This document shows, one piece after another, positions 24,463 to 32,005 of a DNA stretch of 44,662 bases. The notes under the pieces are model-generated. The model had not been told where the DNA came from. It did no database searches and saw nothing but the letters and a program-made list of their open reading frames with translations. Position 1 is the stretch's first letter, and every line of letters starts with the position of its first letter. The position numbers were made by a program, and so were the translations under genes. This stretch comes from Lachnospiraceae bacterium (GTDB lineage Bacteria; Bacillota; Clostridia; Lachnospirales; Lachnospiraceae): contig JAEEIH010000006.1 of the NCBI GenBank assembly GCA_016281275.1, positions 1 through 44,662 of the forward strand. The letters are read 5' to 3'.

Positions 24463-26541
24463 ATGGCTAAAGCAAAGACAACAAAGGCAGTTACGGAAGA
24501 AGTTGAGAATGCAATAAAGACTTATGAGAAAATCCCCATGGGTGAGGGAAAAACGGTTAAGAAGATCGGAGTTTTGACGAGCGGCGGCGACGCGCCCGGC
24601 ATGAACGCAGCGGTGCGCGCGGTGGTCAGAACCGCGATAAATTACGGGATGGAGGTTGTCGGCATTAAGCGCGGATTCTCGGGACTCATCGAGAACGACT
24701 ATGTTCCTCTTACCGGCAGAAGCGTCGCGGACACGATCTCAAAGGGCGGAACTTTCCTTTTTACTGCAAGATGTCCCGAGATGATCACCAAAGAGGGGCA
24801 GGATCTTGCGGCGAAGAATTGCATCGAGCAGGGAATAGATGCGCTCGTCGTTGTAGGCGGCGACGGTTCGTTCAAGGGCTGCCTGTCGCTCGCGGAGCGG
24901 GGCATAAACGTTATCGGGATCCCCGGAACGATCGACCTTGACATAGCATGCACAGAATACACTATCGGCTTCGATACGGCGATAAACACAGCCATGGAAG
25001 CCATTGACAAGATCAGAGACACCTCGACATCACGTGAGAGATGCTCGATCATCGAGGTTATGGGACGCCACGCCGGCTACATCGCGCTCTGGTGCGGTCT
25101 CGCAAACGGCGCGGAAGCGGTGCTCACGACAGAACTTTATAATTACGAAGAAAAGAAACTTATTGACGATATAGAGCTTAAGCGCAAGAACGGCAGACAG
25201 CATTACATAATCATCAATGCCGAAGGCATCGGCGATTCCGAGGGCATGGCAAAGCGCATCGAGTACGCGACCGGTATGTCCACTTCGGCGACGATCCTCG
25301 GTTATCTGCAGCGCGGCGGCAGTCCTACATGTAAGGACAGAGTGTATGCTTCGGCCATGGGTGCGAAAGCGGTCGACATCCTTTACAAGGGCGGAAGCAA
25401 CAGGGTTGTTGCCTACAAAAACGGCGGCTTCTGTGATTTTGACATGAAGGAAGCGCTCGCAATGAAAAAGAACCTCGATCCGTTCCTTGTCGATATGCTC
25501 GGCAAGCTGACGAGAAAGGGTGAGGGCAAGGGTCTCCTCAGAGAGGGCATGCTTCCTTCGGATGCGACCACCGGGAAATGCAAGACCATCGGCGTGCTCA
25601 CGAGCGGTGACGACGCGCCCGGAATGAACGCAGCCATCCGCGCTGTCGTCAGATCGGCAATCGGCTACAACATGAGAGTTTTCGGATTCCGCAGAGGTTT
25701 TGCCGGTCTCATCGAGAAGGATTACATTGAGATGACGAACAAGACCATGTCCGAGACGGTACAGCTCGGAGGAACACAGCTTCTCGCTTCGGACTGTCCC
25801 GAATTCCTCACGGATGAAGGACAGGAAAAGGCCGTGGAGACTCTTAAAGAACTCAAGATTGACGCGCTCATCGTCCTCGGAGGAAACGGAACTATGAGAG
25901 GTGGGCTCGACCTCATCAAGAAGGGCGTCAATGTTATCGGTATTCCCGCGACCATCGACTGTGAGGTTGCGTGTACAGAATATACTATCGGTTTTGACAC
26001 CGCAGTAAATACTGCGATGCAGGCCATTGACAAGATCAGAGATACATCCCAGTCGCATGAGCGCTGCAGCGTGATCGAAGTTGCGGGAAAGCGCTCGGGA
26101 TTCAATGCGCTTTGGTGCGGTATCGCAAACGGCGCTGAGGAGATCATCATCCCCGAGTATTATGACAGGGATGAGCAGCGCATTATAAGCGAGATCATCA
26201 GCAAAAAGAAGCTCGGAAAGAGGCTTCATCTGATCGTCAATGCTCACAGTGTGGGCAGGTCCGGCGCGCTTGCGAAAAACATCGAATTCGCAACCGGGCT
26301 CGAGACACGCGCCAACATTCTCGGCCTTGTAGAGAGTGGCGGACGTCCGACCTGTATGGACAGGGTGTTCGCATGTGCTATGGGAGGAAAAGCTGTCGAG
26401 GCGCTTAACAAGGGGGGTCGTAACAGGATCGTCGCATTCTGTAACGGTGAATTTGTCGATTTCGATTTCGAAAAGGCTATGCGTATGGAAAAGACGCCCG
26501 ACACTTACCTTTATACCATGTCAAAGAAGCTTTCGAGATAA
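24463..26541 (+). CDS. pfkA: Double-length phosphofructokinase (two fused PFK domains)
   Basis: A 692-aa protein with two complete phosphofructokinase domains, residues about 33-347 and 374-692; bacterial PfkA is normally one domain of about 320 aa. The N half keeps the catalytic set: TSGGDAPGMNA, Arg103, GGDGS (132-136, ATP type), PGTID with Asp158, MGR (200-202), Glu254 and Arg284. The C half has TSGDDAPG, Asp444 instead of Arg, GGNGT, PATIDCE, AGK, His595 and Ser625 at the matching places, so it should not catalyse. The inter-subunit Arg that binds substrate phosphate (E. coli Arg243) is Ser275 in the N half but kept as Arg616 in the C half. It catalyses fructose 6-phosphate phosphorylation; the C half is probably structural or allosteric. 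Start follows GGAGG. Confidence 0.95.
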   Translation: MAKAKTTKAVTEEVENAIKTYEKIPMGEGKTVKKIGVLTSGGDAPGMNAAVRAVVRTAINYGMEVVGIKRGFSGLIENDYVPLTGRSVADTISKGGTFLFTARCPEMITKEGQDLAAKNCIEQGIDALVVVGGDGSFKGCLSLAERGINVIGIPGTIDLDIACTEYTIGFDTAINTAMEAIDKIRDTSTSRERCSIIEVMGRHAGYIALWCGLANGAEAVLTTELYNYEEKKLIDDIELKRKNGRQHYIIINAEGIGDSEGMAKRIEYATGMSTSATILGYLQRGGSPTCKDRVYASAMGAKAVDILYKGGSNRVVAYKNGGFCDFDMKEALAMKKNLDPFLVDMLGKLTRKGEGKGLLREGMLPSDATTGKCKTIGVLTSGDDAPGMNAAIRAVVRSAIGYNMRVFGFRRGFAGLIEKDYIEMTNKTMSETVQLGGTQLLASDCPEFLTDEGQEKAVETLKELKIDALIVLGGNGTMRGGLDLIKKGVNVIGIPATIDCEVACTEYTIGFDTAVNTAMQAIDKIRDTSQSHERCSVIEVAGKRSGFNALWCGIANGAEEIIIPEYYDRDEQRIISEIISKKKLGKRLHLIVNAHSVGRSGALAKNIEFATGLETRANILGLVESGGRPTCMDRVFACAMGGKAVEALNKGGRNRIVAFCNGEFVDFDFEKAMRMEKTPDTYLYTMSKKLSR

Positions 26542-26682
26542 CCTGATTTACGGCATGATCATCAGTCCGGTCCGATCAATCGGCCGAGGGACGGGGCTTT
26601 TGGCTTTCGGTGTTTCAGTTGCCTTGATCGCTTTGATTAACGTGGAAAAATAATTTATGTAAGGACAGGAGTTTTCAAAATT

Positions 26683-27432
26683 ATGATCATGTTCGATTTT
26701 TCGCTTTCCAAACTTGGGGACGCGATCACAGGAAACATCGGCACCGTTGCCATCTTCGTTTCCATCATTGTAGCGGTTTTTCTCATCGCTTTTCAGGCTG
26801 AGAAGATCATCAACAGGGCAAATGAGAGAGTTGAAAAGAAAAGCTTCAAAATCCACCGCATCACCATTATTGCGATGCTTTCGGCGGTAGCGGTCATTCT
26901 TAATCTTCTGAGTTTCCCGCTTTGGTTTGCCCCCGGCTTTTATAAGCTTGACTTTAGTGAGCTTCCCGTGCTTGTCGGCGCATTTGCGCTCGGACCGGTT
27001 GCCGGAACAACGATCGAGGCTGTCAAAATTCTTCTCAATCTCGTTATAAACGGCACTGCAACCGCATTTATCGGTGAAATTGCCAATTTTGTTGTGGGAT
27101 GTGCATTTGTAATCCCGGCCGCAATAGTGTATTATCATAAGCGTACCAAAAAAGGAGCGCTTGTTGCGCTTTCTGTCGGTACGGTGGTAAATCTTATCGT
27201 GGCTTGTTGTATGAATGCTTTCGTGCTCATACCCGTATATGCGAACATGTTCCACATGGACGTTATAGGAGCCGGAACTGCCGTTAATTCGCTTATCACG
27301 GACATGACGACATTCGTGCTTCTTGCGGTGGCGCCTTTCAATCTTCTTAAGGCTGCAGCGGTATCGCTTGTTACGGCATTCATTTATAAGCCGATCAGTA
27401 AGCTTATCACAAGTGTTAAAGACAAGCAGTGA
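26683..27432 (+). CDS. ECF transporter S component, RibU-like
   Basis: A 249-aa membrane protein with about six hydrophobic spans. After an N-terminal helix (about 20-40) comes FKIHRITIIAMLSAVAVIL, LDFSELPVLVGAFALGPVAG and a long conserved helix, typical of the substrate-binding S component of energy-coupling-factor importers. The LDFSELP motif resembles the riboflavin transporter RibU. No ECF ATPases are encoded nearby, consistent with group II ECF systems that share one energising module. I see no FMN riboswitch in the 140 bp upstream, so the riboflavin assignment is a family-level guess. The ribosome-binding site CAGGAG is about 11 nt before ATG 26683; ATG 26689 is an alternative. Confidence 0.82.
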   Translation: MIMFDFSLSKLGDAITGNIGTVAIFVSIIVAVFLIAFQAEKIINRANERVEKKSFKIHRITIIAMLSAVAVILNLLSFPLWFAPGFYKLDFSELPVLVGAFALGPVAGTTIEAVKILLNLVINGTATAFIGEIANFVVGCAFVIPAAIVYYHKRTKKGALVALSVGTVVNLIVACCMNAFVLIPVYANMFHMDVIGAGTAVNSLITDMTTFVLLAVAPFNLLKAAAVSLVTAFIYKPISKLITSVKDKQ

Positions 27433-27468
27433 TTGTCTAAAAATCAGCTAAAGCAAGGAAGAATTGTA

Positions 27469-28188
27469 ATGAACGGACAGGAAGAAACAAAGAAATCATT
27501 TTCAATCAGCGATCTGGCTCACATGTCCACTCTTTCGGAAGAGGAAGCGGAAGATGCAAGAGCGCAGGCAGACGCAATTGAGAATGGGGAAGCCATGGAA
27601 GGATCTCAGATCGATGTCACCGCCGGCGTACCCGGAGCAGAACAGGAAAAAGAGCCCGAGAAGCTTGTTCACAGGGGTCAGATCTTTACGGCGGATGTTA
27701 AGCCCACAGCGCGTGACACGTACGGGTTCATGTTTTATCACACGTATATGAACCTCATGGGCGTGTTTGCCGTACTTGTCGGTATTGCGGCGATCGTGAT
27801 GGTGGTCATAAGCGTTATGGATAAGGAGATCTTCCAGATCATTCTTTTCTCACTCGCAGCGCTCATCTTCATAGTCAACAGTCCCATCAGTCTGTACCTT
27901 CGCGCGAAGAAATATGCGGAGAGCTGCAAGCTGCCCGAGAACCGTACGGTGTACAGGTTCAGTGATGCGGGATTTGATGTGCAGAGGGGCGAGGACACCT
28001 ACAAAGCATTTGATTACGGCAAGATCACAAAGTGCCACGAGGGACGCTCCGGATTCTTTATTTATTTCGCGAAGAGTTCGGCATTCCTTGTTACGAAAGC
28101 CGATATTGAGGGAGGGACTCTTGATGAATTCAGAAGCCTTCTCGCACAGCGCGTCACAGGCAAGCTTTCACTTAAGTACGATAAATGA
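27469..28188 (+). CDS. YcxB-like membrane protein
   Basis: A 239-aa protein. ATG 27469 follows AAGGAAG; the frame extends to a TTG at 27433 without a ribosome-binding site. An acidic, probably disordered N-terminal region (residues 1-75) precedes two hydrophobic helices (about 100-122 and 128-147). The C-terminal part, with VYRFSDAGFDVQRGED, YGKITKCHEGRSGFFIYF and FLVTKADI, resembles the YcxB-like C-terminal domain. The function of this family is unknown. It follows the ECF S component by 36 bp and is probably co-transcribed with it. Confidence 0.75.
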   Translation: MNGQEETKKSFSISDLAHMSTLSEEEAEDARAQADAIENGEAMEGSQIDVTAGVPGAEQEKEPEKLVHRGQIFTADVKPTARDTYGFMFYHTYMNLMGVFAVLVGIAAIVMVVISVMDKEIFQIILFSLAALIFIVNSPISLYLRAKKYAESCKLPENRTVYRFSDAGFDVQRGEDTYKAFDYGKITKCHEGRSGFFIYFAKSSAFLVTKADIEGGTLDEFRSLLAQRVTGKLSLKYDK

Positions 28189-28274
28189 TCATGTACATGG
28201 AAAGAGGTCATATGCACGGTGAATGCGCAGGCACATGTACGGACAAAGTATGGAAAGCGTGTGCTGAGAGGTGA
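28185..28274 (+). CDS. Possible 29-aa small ORF between ycxB-like gene and tsaE
   Basis: An ATG at 28185 overlaps the preceding stop (ATGA) and gives 29 codons ending at 28272-28274, a few bases before the tsaE GTG. The peptide has three Cys (residues 14, 18, 26) and four Met. The ATGA overlap suggests translational coupling, but there is no family evidence and the length is near chance. Confidence 0.2.
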   Translation: MIMYMERGHMHGECAGTCTDKVWKACAER

Positions 28275-28277
28275 AAA

Positions 28278-28709
28278 GTGATAAAGGAGTTTTATAGCGC
28301 AAGCAGCGCTGATACATTTAACATCGGTGCCGGGTTTGGCGAGTCAGCCACCCCCGGCACCGTGTTGTGCCTTGACGGGGATTTGGGAGCCGGCAAGACG
28401 GTATTTACGAAAGGATTCGCACAGGGGCTCGGTTCGAAGGCTCTTGTTACGAGTCCGACTTACACATTGATGCACATCTACGATGACGGGCGGCTTCCGC
28501 TTTATCACTTTGATGTGTACAGGATCGATGATGAGGACGAGATGGAGGAGATCGGATTCTCGGAATACCTGCGCGGAGACGGTGTCACGATCATCGAGTG
28601 GTCGACGCTGATTCCCGGGTTGATCCCCAAGGATGCGATCAAAGTCACGATAAACCGCGACCCCCATGGTGACGCGGACGCAAGAATAATCACAGTGGAT
28701 GGAAACTAG
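28278..28709 (+). CDS. tsaE: tRNA t6A biosynthesis ATPase TsaE
   Basis: A 143-aa P-loop ATPase that drives turnover of the TsaB-TsaD complex making N6-threonylcarbamoyladenosine at position 37 of ANN-decoding tRNAs. Walker A GDLGAGKT lies at about residues 34-41. SPTYTLMHIY, YHFDVYRI and the C-terminal IIEWS also match the family. The start is GTG 28278, supported by GAGAGG at 28266-28271. The partner genes tsaB (28800) and tsaD (31992) lie downstream. A long GGGGACGGGGG hairpin stands immediately after the stop. Confidence 0.93.
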   Translation: MIKEFYSASSADTFNIGAGFGESATPGTVLCLDGDLGAGKTVFTKGFAQGLGSKALVTSPTYTLMHIYDDGRLPLYHFDVYRIDDEDEMEEIGFSEYLRGDGVTIIEWSTLIPGLIPKDAIKVTINRDPHGDADARIITVDGN

Positions 28710-28710
28710 G

Positions 28711-28762
28711 GGACCCTTGGGGACGGGGGTTGTGGTCCACCAACCCCCGTCCCCAAGGGTCC
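28711..28762. repeat. Inverted pair of GGGGACGGGGG repeats after tsaE
   Basis: A perfect 21-bp inverted repeat: GGACCCTTGGGGACGGGGG plus TT (28711-28731) and its complement (28742-28762), around a 10-nt centre GTGGTCCACC. It begins one base after the tsaE stop codon and lies 37 bp before tsaB. Confidence 0.9.
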
Positions 28763-28799
28763 ATCCGCTACCACAAATATAAAACAGAGGTGACAGCAT

Positions 28800-29627
28800 A
28801 TGTACATACTCGCCATAGAAAGTTCCGGAAATGTGGCTTCGGCTGCTGTAGCGGAAGACAGTAAGATCCTTGCAGAGTATACCGTGAATATCGGGAAGAC
28901 GCACTCGCAGACGCTGCTTCCCATGATCGACCGTGTTCTTACGGATGCGGAGATGAGCGTGAACGATGTGTCCGCGATCGCGGTATCGAGAGGTCCGGGA
29001 TCGTTTACGGGTTTGAGGATTGGGAGCGCTACGGCAAAGGGGCTTGCGGCATCCGCGGGGATTCCGATCGCTGATGTTCCCACTCTTGAAGCTCTCGCGG
29101 TCGGGGTCGGTAATGCAGGCGGAAGGCTTATCTGTCCGGTGATCGATGCCAGGAGAAACGAGGTTTATACAGCGCTTTACGAAGAAGTACTCCCGGACAA
29201 TGTCGAAAATCCGGAAGATAGTACATATAAAGGCAAAGCAAGTCAATCTGTCTCCGATGAAAGCGATGATAAAGCGGGCGGGAAGAAGAGCGCATGCACT
29301 GCGAGCGGACTTCTCAGGCAAATAGGAGAAGAGCGGGCGTTAAGCATGGAAGCACTTCTTGAGAAACTTATGACCATGAACAGAGATGTCGTGTTTGTCG
29401 GTGACGCGCTGAGAATCCATAAAGAGAGGATCAAGTCTGTGGGACGGGACAGGTTCACGATCGCGCCTCTTTCGGCATGGGATCTGAGGGCAGGATGTGT
29501 TGCGACCGTGGGGCTTAACATGCTTAAAGAAGGGAAATCCATCGAAAGCTCAGATCATACTCCCGTTTATCTGAGGCTTTCAAGCGCAGAACGCGAAAGG
29601 CTCGAGCAAGGGAAAACGATTGAATGA
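28800..29627 (+). CDS. tsaB: tRNA t6A biosynthesis protein TsaB
   Basis: A 275-aa ASKHA-fold protein, the non-catalytic partner of TsaD in t6A synthesis. The N-terminus MYILAIESSGNVASAAV and the motifs KTHSQTLLPMIDRVL, GPGSFTGLRIG and PVIDARRNEVYTALY are characteristic. An insertion rich in Ser/Asp/Lys (about residues 138-165) is longer than usual and probably a disordered loop. The ATG at 28800 follows GAGGTGA. The last codons overlap rimI by 4 nt (ATGA), indicating coupled translation. Confidence 0.93.
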   Translation: MYILAIESSGNVASAAVAEDSKILAEYTVNIGKTHSQTLLPMIDRVLTDAEMSVNDVSAIAVSRGPGSFTGLRIGSATAKGLAASAGIPIADVPTLEALAVGVGNAGGRLICPVIDARRNEVYTALYEEVLPDNVENPEDSTYKGKASQSVSDESDDKAGGKKSACTASGLLRQIGEERALSMEALLEKLMTMNRDVVFVGDALRIHKERIKSVGRDRFTIAPLSAWDLRAGCVATVGLNMLKEGKSIESSDHTPVYLRLSSAERERLEQGKTIE

Positions 29628-30091
29628 TAAAAAAATATGCAGAGGAAAAGGTCGGCTTGGAAATAAGAAAAGCACGGGAAGGTGACATATCAGGGATCGC
29701 GGCGCTCGAGCGGGAGTGCTTTTCGGATCCGTGGTCGGAGGAGTCGCTGTGTGACACCTTTGGGACACTGACGCTTATAGCCACGGACGGCAGCTCCCTC
29801 TTGGGATATATCGTCACGAGATGTCTGGCAGGGGAAGCCGAACTTTTCAGGATATGCGTTAAAAGTGAAGCACGCAGACAGGGAATAGGCCGACTGCTTT
29901 TGGAAAGAGGACTTGAAGCTGCCGCTGCTGACGGAGCAGAGAAGATGTTCCTCGAGGTGAGGTCGCACAACTCACCGGCAAGAGCGCTCTACGCCGGCGT
30001 GGGATTCAAAGAGGCGGGGCTTAGGAAGAACTATTATTCCGAACCTGAAGACGACGCTATTATTATGCTGAGAGAAATTAATTGTCGCTGA
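29624..30091 (+). CDS. rimI: Ribosomal protein N-acetyltransferase RimI-like
   Basis: A 155-aa GNAT-family acetyltransferase. The acetyl-CoA loop RRQGIGRLLLERGL (about residues 85-98), FLEVRSHNSPARALYAGVGF and NYYSEPEDDAIIML match RimI, which acetylates the N-terminus of ribosomal protein S18 in E. coli. Its start overlaps the tsaB stop, the usual tsaB-rimI arrangement of Firmicutes. The substrate in this organism is not known. Confidence 0.88.
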   Translation: MIKKYAEEKVGLEIRKAREGDISGIAALERECFSDPWSEESLCDTFGTLTLIATDGSSLLGYIVTRCLAGEAELFRICVKSEARRQGIGRLLLERGLEAAAADGAEKMFLEVRSHNSPARALYAGVGFKEAGLRKNYYSEPEDDAIIMLREINCR

Positions 30092-30230
30092 TAATACTTC
30101 CGAAATAAAGAACCGTACAATCCGGGCTTTGATTGTATGTAACTCCGTTCGGACGGGATTGAATCGGGAAACCCCGCATATCAGTTTGACAGACAGAAAC
30201 TTACACGATACAGAAATCCGGGAGGTCGGG

Positions 30231-31139
30231 ATGCTTGATATTTGTTTACTTGGAACGGGAGGCATGATGCCGCTCCCCTCGCGCAGGCTTACTGCTCTCA
30301 TGGCGAGATATAACGGCAGCAGCATCCTCATCGATTGCGGCGAAGGAACACAGGTTGCCATCCGTGAGCAGGGCTGGAGCTTTCATGATATAGACGTTAT
30401 TCTGCTCACGCACTTTCACGCCGATCATGTGAGCGGACTGCCGGGACTTCTTCTTTCAATAGGAAATGCCCAGAGGACAGAACCTCTTTATATATACGGA
30501 CCGAAAGGGGCGGCGAGGATCGTCGGTGCATTACGTACGATCGCTCCCGAGCTGCCTTACGATATATACATAAATGAGATCGGCGGCGATAAGACCGCGT
30601 TTGAGGCTGGCGGATGCAGGATTGAAGCCTTTAGATTGAATCACAATGTTGTCTGCTATGGATATTCTATTGTTGTAGAACGTGCGGGGAAGTTTGACCC
30701 CGAGAAGGCGAAAGCAAACGATGTGCCGCTTAAGTGTTGGAGCAGACTTCAGAAGGGTGAAGAGGTTGACTTTGAAGGAAGGCACTATACTCAGGACATG
30801 ATCCTCGGACCTGCCCGCAAGGGTCTTAAAGTGACGTACTGCACAGATACAAGACCTGTTGCCGGAATCGTGACGGCAGCTAAGAACGCTGATCTTTTCA
30901 TCTGCGAGGGCATGTACGGCGAAGAAGGAAGCGAAGACAAAGCCAGAGAGCACAAGCATATGACATTTGCCGAGGCGGCAACTCTCGCAAAGAAGGCAAA
31001 TGTCCGTAAACTGTGGCTCACGCATTACAGTCCGTCGCTCGTCAGAGCCAAGGACTATATCGGAGTGGCAACCGCCATCTTCCCGGGTGCATGGGCGGCC
31101 CGCGATCTTGAGAGCCTGACGCTCAAATTCGAAGACTGA
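30231..31139 (+). CDS. rnz: Ribonuclease Z (tRNA 3' endonuclease)
   Basis: A 302-aa metallo-beta-lactamase-fold nuclease that trims the 3' end of tRNA precursors lacking encoded CCA. ATG 30231 follows GGGAGG (30219-30224). The metal-binding motif is HFHADHVSG (about residue 62). YGYSIVVERAGKFDP, ILGPARKGLKVTYCTDTRP, HMTFAEAATLA and LTHYSPS follow in family order, and the length fits the short bacterial RNase Z. The two tRNA-Ser genes in this window lack encoded CCA, which suits its role. Its stop codon lies within the left end of a compound palindromic repeat. Confidence 0.88.
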   Translation: MLDICLLGTGGMMPLPSRRLTALMARYNGSSILIDCGEGTQVAIREQGWSFHDIDVILLTHFHADHVSGLPGLLLSIGNAQRTEPLYIYGPKGAARIVGALRTIAPELPYDIYINEIGGDKTAFEAGGCRIEAFRLNHNVVCYGYSIVVERAGKFDPEKAKANDVPLKCWSRLQKGEEVDFEGRHYTQDMILGPARKGLKVTYCTDTRPVAGIVTAAKNADLFICEGMYGEEGSEDKAREHKHMTFAEAATLAKKANVRKLWLTHYSPSLVRAKDYIGVATAIFPGAWAARDLESLTLKFED

Positions 31140-31340
31140 CCCATGGGGACGGGGGTTGTGGACCACACAAATCTCCGCGCCCGAAGTGTTTTCCGAAAGC
31201 TCTGTCGAGCGTCGGCACTTAGCGCCCGTATTCAAGGGCGCTTATGTACCGTTACGCGAGACCGAGAGTGAAAACGACTTTCGGAAAACAGTTCGTGGCA
31301 GGAGACGGGTTGTGGACCACCCCCCCGTCCCCATGGGTCA
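31137..31340. mobile_element. About 204-bp compound palindrome with GGGGACGGGGG ends (MITE-like)
   Basis: The ends are perfect 19-bp inverted repeats, TGACCCATGGGGACGGGGG (31137-31155) and its complement (31322-31340). Inside are a near-perfect 13-bp pair TGTTTTCCGAAAG (31187-31199) with CTTTCGGAAAACA (31278-31290), and a central AGCGCCC/GGGCGCT hairpin (31221-31227, 31236-31242). The whole segment can fold as one long branched hairpin. There is no gene inside. The left end overlaps the rnz stop, the right end reaches the promoter of the next operon. Non-autonomous mobility is inferred from structure. Confidence 0.65.
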
Positions 31341-31349
31341 TATTCACCC

Positions 31350-31377
31350 TTGCCATATTTTATTAATCAGGTACAAT
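31350..31377 (+). promoter_or_regulatory. Promoter of the 31424-tsaD-ispD operon
   Basis: TTGCCA (31350-31355), 16-bp spacer, TACAAT (31372-31377). The predicted start is about 40 nt before the ATG at 31424. Confidence 0.6.
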
Positions 31378-31423
31378 AAGTGTAAGAAAGTTTGTTAGTT
31401 CCGCTACGTAGAGGAGGTGCCAC

Positions 31424-32005
31424 ATGCGTACGATACCGGCTAAGAAAAAAAAGATGAGTTTATCATCAACGGCAATTCTTGTGGCTTTCATTATCTGTGC
31501 GGGGATCGTTATCTATTATAATGCCATCAGACCTGCAGTGAATCACACATCGGGTGCGACGCTTTTCGAGGAAGTGACGAGTCGGGATCTCTCGAAGGAC
31601 TATCCTCAGACACCCGCGGAGGTGGCAAACGTTTATTGTTCGATCGTCAAATGCATGTACACGCAGGATCTTACCGAGGATCAACTCTTTACTTTGTGCG
31701 GACAGATGCGCGCGCTTTATTCCAAGGAACTTCTTGAAAGCAATCCTCTTAATGACATGCTTTACAGACTCGAGAAAGAAATAGACGAATTTAATGACAA
31801 AGGGATCAAGATCGCATCGTTCGTCGTTGAACCGGCGGAAGATGTAGAATATACAACGGTTTCAGGTAAAAAGAGAGCCAATGTGGAATTTCATTTTACT
31901 CTGAGGGGAAAGGCAAATTCGAGAATTCCCAAGGAAATCTTTCTTGAAGAAGACGACAACAGAGAATTTAAGATCATTGGCTGGAGGGATCATGAATCAG
32001 AATGA
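31424..32005 (+). CDS. Single-pass membrane-anchored protein of unknown function
   Basis: A 193-aa protein with a Lys-rich N-terminus (AKKKKMS), one transmembrane helix (residues about 13-32, [18 protein letters not shown]) and an external alpha/beta domain of about 150 residues ([49 protein letters not shown]). The order of helices and strands loosely suggests an NTF2-like fold. I think it matches a Lachnospiraceae-specific domain of unknown function but cannot confirm this. Its last 14 nt overlap the tsaD start, so the two are co-translated. AGAGGAGG precedes the ATG. Confidence 0.75.
   Translation: MRTIPAKKKKMSLSSTAILVAFIICAGIVIYYNAIRPAVNHTSGATLFEEVTSRDLSKDYPQTPAEVANVYCSIVKCMYTQDLTEDQLFTLCGQMRALYSKELLESNPLNDMLYRLEKEIDEFNDKGIKIASFVVEPAEDVEYTTVSGKKRANVEFHFTLRGKANSRIPKEIFLEEDDNREFKIIGWRDHESE

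Noticed and set aside
26590-26605. GAGGGACGGGGC resembling the GGGGACGGGGG repeat
   Set aside because: Only a short core matches and there are no flanking inverted arms.
26542-26682. Possible FMN riboswitch before the RibU-like gene
   Set aside because: None of the conserved FMN-element blocks could be found; only a small CCGA/TCGG hairpin is present.
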